DNA from: an uncultured Clostridia bacterium
GTDB taxonomy: Bacteria; Bacillota; Clostridia; Oscillospirales; Oscillospiraceae
Length of the DNA stretch: 8,465 nt
Reading direction: 5' to 3'
NCBI GenBank assembly: GCA_945867445.1
Contig: CAMBID010000020.1
Coordinates: 1 to 8,465 of the forward strand
Part shown: piece by piece, positions 5,401 through 8,465 of the stretch
How the letters are laid out: each line of letters opens with the position of its first letter
Position numbering within the stretch: position 1 is the stretch's first letter
Translations under genes and position numbers: made by a program
Notes under the pieces: model-generated
What the model was told of the DNA's origin: nothing
Databases searched by the model: none
The model's input: only the letters and a program-made list of their open reading frames with translations

Positions 5401-6933
5401 TCAGCCGTAGCTGCGGGTGAAGGTCACATGGGCGGAGCGGGCGGTGCCGAAGAGCTCCGGCCCGGAGAGGACCCGGACCTTCAGGCTGTCCCAGTCCGGG
5501 GACAGGGCCAGCACGCCCTGCTGCGCGCCGTCGCCCTCGTCATAGAGGCAGTAGTACACAGCGATGCCCTCGCCGGTGACGCCCAGGCAGGTATAGCTGC
5601 CGAAGTGGTTCACCGTGTCCCGGGGGGCCTGGGGATCGCTGACCTGGAAGGTGAGCGTCCCGTCACTGTTGAAGAAGATGTTATACAGGCTCTCGTAGCT
5701 TCCGCCGCCCTGATTCTCGTGGCTCACGGCCTCAGAGCACCAGTTCCCGTCCCAGAGGCTGCCCAGGCTCGCGCACTCCGCGGCAAAGATGGCGTCCGCC
5801 AGGTCCACCTTCCCGCCGGCAGTATCGGCATAGAGGGTGGGAAGGCCTGTCTCCTCCGCGCTGCCGCTCTCAACGCGCTTCACGCCGGAAACATCCGGCA
5901 AAGGCGAGCTTACGCAGAGGATGCCGCCCTGCAGCCCCTCCGCCACATTCACGCACTCCGCCCGGCCCTCCTCCGTCCGGAGCAGGACATAGGGGCGGAA
6001 ATCCGGCCCCATACTGCCGCAGAAGAGGGCGTCATAGCGGCCGTAAAGCCCCTCCACGGGATAGGGCGTGCCGAACTGGACGTCCTGCCCGTCAAAGTAC
6101 GCCCGGGCCTCCGCCGTATCCTGCACGGTGACGGTGAGCTTGCCCGCCGCCAGCTCCGCTGTGATAAAGCCGCAGGCGGCGGAAATGGGCTGGGCCGGGG
6201 AGACGGGAGTGAAGTCCAGGGGAAGGGGCCGCTCATACCACTCGGCCCCCGCCGGGGAGGCGATGGGCACGATGGCGGTGAGCCGGCCATCCTCCGCAAG
6301 GTACAGGGGCAGATCCTCCGTCAGGTTGTCCCGGGAGAGGGTCTTGGCCCGGAGCTCCGTCATAATGGCAGCGCTCTCCGCCGTGTAGGAGTAATTGCTG
6401 TCAAAATACCGGGCGGCGGTGCGGCGCAGGGTCTCCAGATAGTCCTCCGGCTGGATATCCAGCCGCTCCAGCAGGGCCCCGTTGCCCACCCGCTCCCGGG
6501 CCTGGAAGTCGTAGTTCCAGGCGGCGTAAACCGTGTAGTCCGTGTCCATCTCCGCCTGGACCAGGAGGCTCAGGAGGCTCCCCTGCCAGTGGGTGGTCCA
6601 GGAGACGCTGAGGACCGCCAGGGAGCAGCCGCTCTCCATGCAGGCAATGGCGTCCTCCGCCGCGCTGCCGAAGATGTCCCAGATCTCCTGGTTGACGGTC
6701 TGCGCCTCGGCGCTCTCGTCCCGCAGCTCCGGCACATGGAAGGTGTAGCGGTACTCGTTGCCCAGGGAATCGGTGTAGCTGCCCTCCTGGGTCATCGCCT
6801 CCCCCAGGAGGCTGTCATCATAGTGCTCCCCGGCGCTGCCGGAGGAGGTTCCGGGCTGGCCGCAGGCGGTCAGTCCCGCCGCCAGCGCCAGAGTACTGAG
6901 GATCGCCGCCAGGCGGCGCAGATGTTTTCTCAT
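5401..6933 (-). CDS. Lipoprotein with DUF4163/DUF3298-like N-terminal half
   Basis: Predicted membrane-anchored surface lipoprotein, 510 aa. Residues 1-24 are a lipoprotein signal: basic start RKHLRR, hydrophobic core, lipobox LTAC with the lipidated Cys24, then a Gly/Ser-rich linker. Residues about 50-240 resemble the DUF4163/DUF3298 arrangement known from RsiV and PdaC: the stretch around VNQEIWDIF (80-88), YAAWNYDF (136-143), LLERLDIQPEDYLETL (154-169) and LYLAEDGRLTAIVPI (210-224). Residues about 250-345 I do not recognise. Residues about 390-510 look beta-rich with a repeated GxW/GSY pattern, lipocalin-like in style, without a clear family. The ATG is chosen for the lipobox and for AAAGGAAG just upstream; an in-frame extension to 7050 has no supporting features. 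It overlaps the pcp remnant (ATGA), so it is probably translated by coupling. No catalytic residues recognised; function unknown. Confidence 0.88.
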   Translation of the reverse strand: MRKHLRRLAAILSTLALAAGLTACGQPGTSSGSAGEHYDDSLLGEAMTQEGSYTDSLGNEYRYTFHVPELRDESAEAQTVNQEIWDIFGSAAEDAIACMESGCSLAVLSVSWTTHWQGSLLSLLVQAEMDTDYTVYAAWNYDFQARERVGNGALLERLDIQPEDYLETLRRTAARYFDSNYSYTAESAAIMTELRAKTLSRDNLTEDLPLYLAEDGRLTAIVPIASPAGAEWYERPLPLDFTPVSPAQPISAACGFITAELAAGKLTVTVQDTAEARAYFDGQDVQFGTPYPVEGLYGRYDALFCGSMGPDFRPYVLLRTEEGRAECVNVAEGLQGGILCVSSPLPDVSGVKRVESGSAEETGLPTLYADTAGGKVDLADAIFAAECASLGSLWDGNWCSEAVSHENQGGGSYESLYNIFFNSDGTLTFQVSDPQAPRDTVNHFGSYTCLGVTGEGIAVYYCLYDEGDGAQQGVLALSPDWDSLKVRVLSGPELFGTARSAHVTFTRSYG

Positions 6934-7277
6934 ACGCTTCTTCCTTTCATCAAGCTCTCCGCGATGACGGCCAGAGCCGCTTCCGGTCCTGCGGTGATGG
7001 CGGGGGCAGGAAGGGCTTTTCCGGCACCTGCTCGCAGCAGCAGAGCGCATGGAGGAAGGCCCCGGTGGTCGCCATCAGGCGGCAGAGGGTACAGCTGCGG
7101 AGATACGCCCCGGCGCTGAGATTCCGCTGGGCCGGGACGGGCCTCATACTCCACCGGCAGCTGCCGCTTCAGGATCTCCGCGCCGCCGATGGCGTCCGGC
7201 GGGCGGGACACTGCCTCCCGGGCGGCGTTGATGGCGTCCGGGAGGAAGGGTTCGAAGCCGGTGACCGGGATCTTCAT
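6930..7277 (-). pseudogene. pcp: Decayed pyroglutamyl-peptidase I (pyrrolidone carboxyl peptidase) remnant
   Basis: Intact Pcp (about 200-215 aa) removes N-terminal pyroglutamate from peptides with a Glu-Cys-His triad. Here the N-terminus is clear: MKIPVTGFEPF and then INAAREAV and IGGAEILKRQLPVEY. After about residue 46 the frame jumps. In another frame the Pcp C-terminal part follows: SAGAYLRSCTLCRLM (compare TAGTFVCNHLFYGLM) and GAFLHALCCCEQVPEKPFLP (compare GGFIHIPYIPEQ). The first frame then resumes with PAITAGPEAALAVIAES. About 90 residues with the catalytic Glu are deleted, the catalytic Cys position reads Arg, and a return frameshift lies near the C-run at 7002-7006. The 5' end keeps a ribosome site (GAGAGG, 7283-7288) and a promoter. 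The first frame stays open for 115 codons and ends in TGA overlapping the lipoprotein ATG. Confidence 0.8.
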
Positions 7278-7303
7278 AGGCGCCTCTCGCTTTCTACGGG
7301 GGT

Positions 7304-7332
7304 ATTCTACCATATTCCGCCTGTCAACGCAA
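7304..7332 (-). promoter_or_regulatory. Promoter of the pcp remnant and lipoprotein gene
   Basis: On the - strand TTGCGT (7332-7327) is separated by 17 bases from TAGAAT (7309-7304), which carries the extended -10 TGG (7312-7310). A TTGACA at 7327-7322 overlaps but has the wrong spacing (12). The start would be about 20 bases before the pcp ATG. The same arrangement occurs before the YjjG-like gene. Confidence 0.6.
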
Positions 7333-7340
7333 TGGGGGTC

Positions 7341-7448
7341 TCAGTCCTCCAGGAAATCCCGGTACTCCGCATCGGTGGAAAAGAGGATGTACTTCCCCAG
7401 CCATGTCACATAGCCCATGTAACCCGCCGCTGTGCTGTAACCCTTCAT
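7341..7448 (-). CDS. Small aromatic-rich protein, 35 aa
   Basis: Small protein of unknown function. The ATG at 7448 has a perfect AAGGAG (7455-7460) six bases upstream, the main reason to believe it. The longer in-frame extension to 7685 is not supported: it runs into the promoter region and start of the divergent HAD gene. The product starts MKGYSTAAGYMGYVTWLGKY and ends in an acidic tail (DAEYRDFLED). Five Tyr, two Phe and one Trp in 35 residues, with a GYMGYV motif, suggest a small folded or peptide-binding protein rather than random sequence; no signal peptide or membrane segment. Short proteins of this style occur in many Clostridia genomes as far as I recall, but I cannot name a family. 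It stands alone, divergent from the YjjG-like gene and just upstream of the pcp promoter. Confidence 0.68.
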   Translation of the reverse strand: MKGYSTAAGYMGYVTWLGKYILFSTDAEYRDFLED

Positions 7449-7530
7449 ACTGTGCTCCTTCCGCCCCGCTGGAGGTTCCGTTTTCTTTCTGTCCCCATGA
7501 TATCGCATTATTAGCCCAATTTTTCGGACA

Positions 7531-7552
7531 CTTTCCGGAAAGCGGGCCGCTT
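7531..7552. promoter_or_regulatory. Overlapping palindromes upstream of the YjjG-like gene
   Basis: CTTTCCGGAAAG (7531-7542) is a perfect 12-bp palindrome. It overlaps AAGCGG-G-CCGCTT (7540-7552), whose right arm reaches the -35 box of the HAD gene. It may be an operator in the divergent region 7449-7614, or chance in GC-rich DNA. Confidence 0.3.
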
Positions 7553-7579
7553 GCGGAGCCGGGGGAGCCGTGGTAGAAT
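7551..7579 (+). promoter_or_regulatory. Promoter of the YjjG-like gene
   Basis: TTGCGG (7551-7556), 17-base spacer, TAGAAT (7574-7579) with extended -10 TGG (7571-7573). The expected start near 7586 leaves a leader of about 29 bases with GGGAGG (7604-7609) before the ATG. The element matches the pcp promoter at the -35 (TTGCG), the spacing and the whole TGGTAGAAT block. Confidence 0.65.
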
Positions 7580-7614
7580 GAGGGAAAATCCCTGCGGGGG
7601 ATCGGGAGGCGCGC

Positions 7615-8286
7615 ATGATCAGGACAATTCTCTGGGATGTGGACGGCACGCTGCTGGACTTCGCGGCGGCGGAGCGGGCGGCCATGGAGGGGCTCTACCG
7701 GGACTTCGGCCTGGGGGACTGCTCCGGGGAGGCGCTGGGGCGATATTCCGCCATCAACCGGCGGTACTGGGAGAGCCTGGAGCGGGGGGAGATCACAAAG
7801 CCGGAGCTCCTGGTCCGGCGCTTCCAGGACTTTTTCCGGGGCGAGGGGCTTGCCGTGGACGCGGAAGCCTTCAACGCGGCCTATCAGTCCCGGCTTGGTA
7901 CCACCGCCGTCCCGCGGGATGACAGCGTGGAGCTGGTGCGGTCCCTTCGGGGACGGGTGCGGCAGTATGCAGTCTCCAACGGCACCGTCATCGCCCAGAC
8001 GCGGAAGCTCCGCCGCTCCGGTCTGGATGCCCTGATGGACGGCGTCTTCCTCTCGGAGAAATTAGGGGCGGAGAAGCCGGATGCTGCCTTCTTTGACGCC
8101 GTCTTTGCCGCCATCGGCCCGGTGGAGCGGGGGGAGGTGATGATCGTGGGGGACTCCCTCACCAGCGACATCCGGGGCGGGCGAAATGCCGGCATCGTCA
8201 CCTGCTGGTACAGCCCCGAGGGCGGGGCAAGCGACCTCCCGGACCACACCATCCGGGACCTCCGGGAGGTCTATGGATTTCTGTGA
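7615..8286 (+). CDS. HAD-IA hydrolase, YjjG/YfnB-type pyrimidine 5'-nucleotidase
   Basis: Cytoplasmic HAD phosphatase, 223 aa, near the usual 225-230 of the family. Motif I is WDVDGTLLDF with nucleophile D8 and acid/base D10. The helical C1 cap follows (about 16-90). Motif II is VSNGT with S121. Motif III is GAEKPD with K154. Motif IV is VGDSLTSDIRGGRNAGI with D180 and D185. The TLLDFAAAE start, SNG and GDSLTSDIRGG-NAG with following TCWYSP are the marks of the YjjG/YfnB group, which hydrolyses nucleoside monophosphates including non-canonical pyrimidine ones (house-cleaning role known for E. coli YjjG). The ATG has GGGAGG five bases upstream and its own promoter. It is unrelated in subfamily to the other HAD in the window. 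Exact substrate is inference. Confidence 0.93.
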   Translation: MIRTILWDVDGTLLDFAAAERAAMEGLYRDFGLGDCSGEALGRYSAINRRYWESLERGEITKPELLVRRFQDFFRGEGLAVDAEAFNAAYQSRLGTTAVPRDDSVELVRSLRGRVRQYAVSNGTVIAQTRKLRRSGLDALMDGVFLSEKLGAEKPDAAFFDAVFAAIGPVERGEVMIVGDSLTSDIRGGRNAGIVTCWYSPEGGASDLPDHTIRDLREVYGFL

Positions 8287-8465
8287 GCGGGCAGATCCAT
8301 GTGCTGAAGAGGCGGAGCGGAATGGGAAGGAGAACGCGTCCTGGCTAATTTCCGCATCAACGAAATGCCTGCGAGGCAAAGCGCGCTGCAGGAAAATACA
8401 AAGACCAGTGGGAAGGGAGCTCGCCGGAAGTCAGGAAAAACAAATTGCTTTGGCTGCTGGGGGAG
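8287..8465. other. Stretch without recognisable gene
   Basis: No supported ORF on either strand. Only a short stem GCCT-GCG-AGGC (8367-8377) and scattered purine runs such as GGGAAGGAGAA (8323-8333) are visible. No clear terminator follows the YjjG-like gene. The purine run could be the ribosome site of a gene beyond the window only if a start followed, and none does nearby. Confidence 0.4.

Noticed and set aside
6934..7050. N-terminal extension of the lipoprotein by 39 codons
   Set aside because: It would bury the signal peptide behind an Arg-rich stretch. The text there belongs to the pcp remnant, and the internal ATG at 6933 has its own ribosome site.
5428..7119. 563-codon open frame on the + strand opposite the lipoprotein gene
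   Set aside because: The - strand frame has a lipobox, ribosome site, terminator and a plausible domain. The + frame lacks a ribosome site and recognisable domain and is Ala/Gly/Arg-rich.
7449..7685. N-terminal extension of the 35-aa protein to 114 aa
   Set aside because: It runs through the promoter and coding start of the divergent YjjG-like gene, and the perfect ribosome site is before the short form.
4382..8286. The two HAD hydrolases as a duplicated pair
   Set aside because: One is subclass IIA (TNNSS motif, C2 cap), the other IA (SNG motif, helical C1 cap). They are distant families and lie in different transcription units.

Overview
The window is GC-rich DNA with strong AAGGAGG-type ribosome sites, CUT1-type sugar permeases, a LacI-family repressor, an amylomaltase and a lipobox lipoprotein. 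This fits a GC-rich Bacillota (Clostridia), most likely a gut member of the Oscillospirales (Flavonifractor/Oscillibacter-like). That placement rests on gene style only; no marker gene is present.

Left part, + strand, 1-4034: the 3' part of a sugar ABC permease (MalF/UgpA type), a second permease (MalG/UgpE type), a LacI-family regulator and malQ (4-alpha-glucanotransferase, GH77). Gaps are -1, 6 and 29-38 nt, so this looks like one operon for uptake and intracellular processing of a maltodextrin-like alpha-glucan, with its own regulator inside. The binding protein would lie upstream of the window. No transporter ATPase is present.

Middle, 4025-5400: a NagD-like HAD phosphatase (- strand) is bracketed by two palindromic intergenic repeats of about 160 bp. 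They share nearly identical ends (ATACTARTTCTTGATAAAAA inward from the left; TTTTTATCAAGAAAGAGTAT at the right) but have unrelated interiors. The first supplies the malQ stop codon. The second ends just upstream of the HAD ribosome site and may carry its promoter.

Right part, - strand, 5401-7448: a 510-aa lipoprotein with a DUF4163/DUF3298-like N-terminal half, preceded by and overlapping (ATGA) a decayed pyroglutamyl-peptidase (pcp) gene that keeps its promoter and ribosome site. Before that lies a 35-aa aromatic-rich small protein with a perfect ribosome site. A divergent region (7449-7614) then leads into a + strand YjjG-type HAD nucleotidase (7615-8286) with a clear extended -10 promoter. 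The last 179 bases hold no gene I can recognise.

I see no defence island, CRISPR array, transposase, tRNA/rRNA or obviously new enzymatic system. The points most worth a second look are the repeat pair, the pcp remnant acting as a leader for the lipoprotein, and the 35-aa protein.
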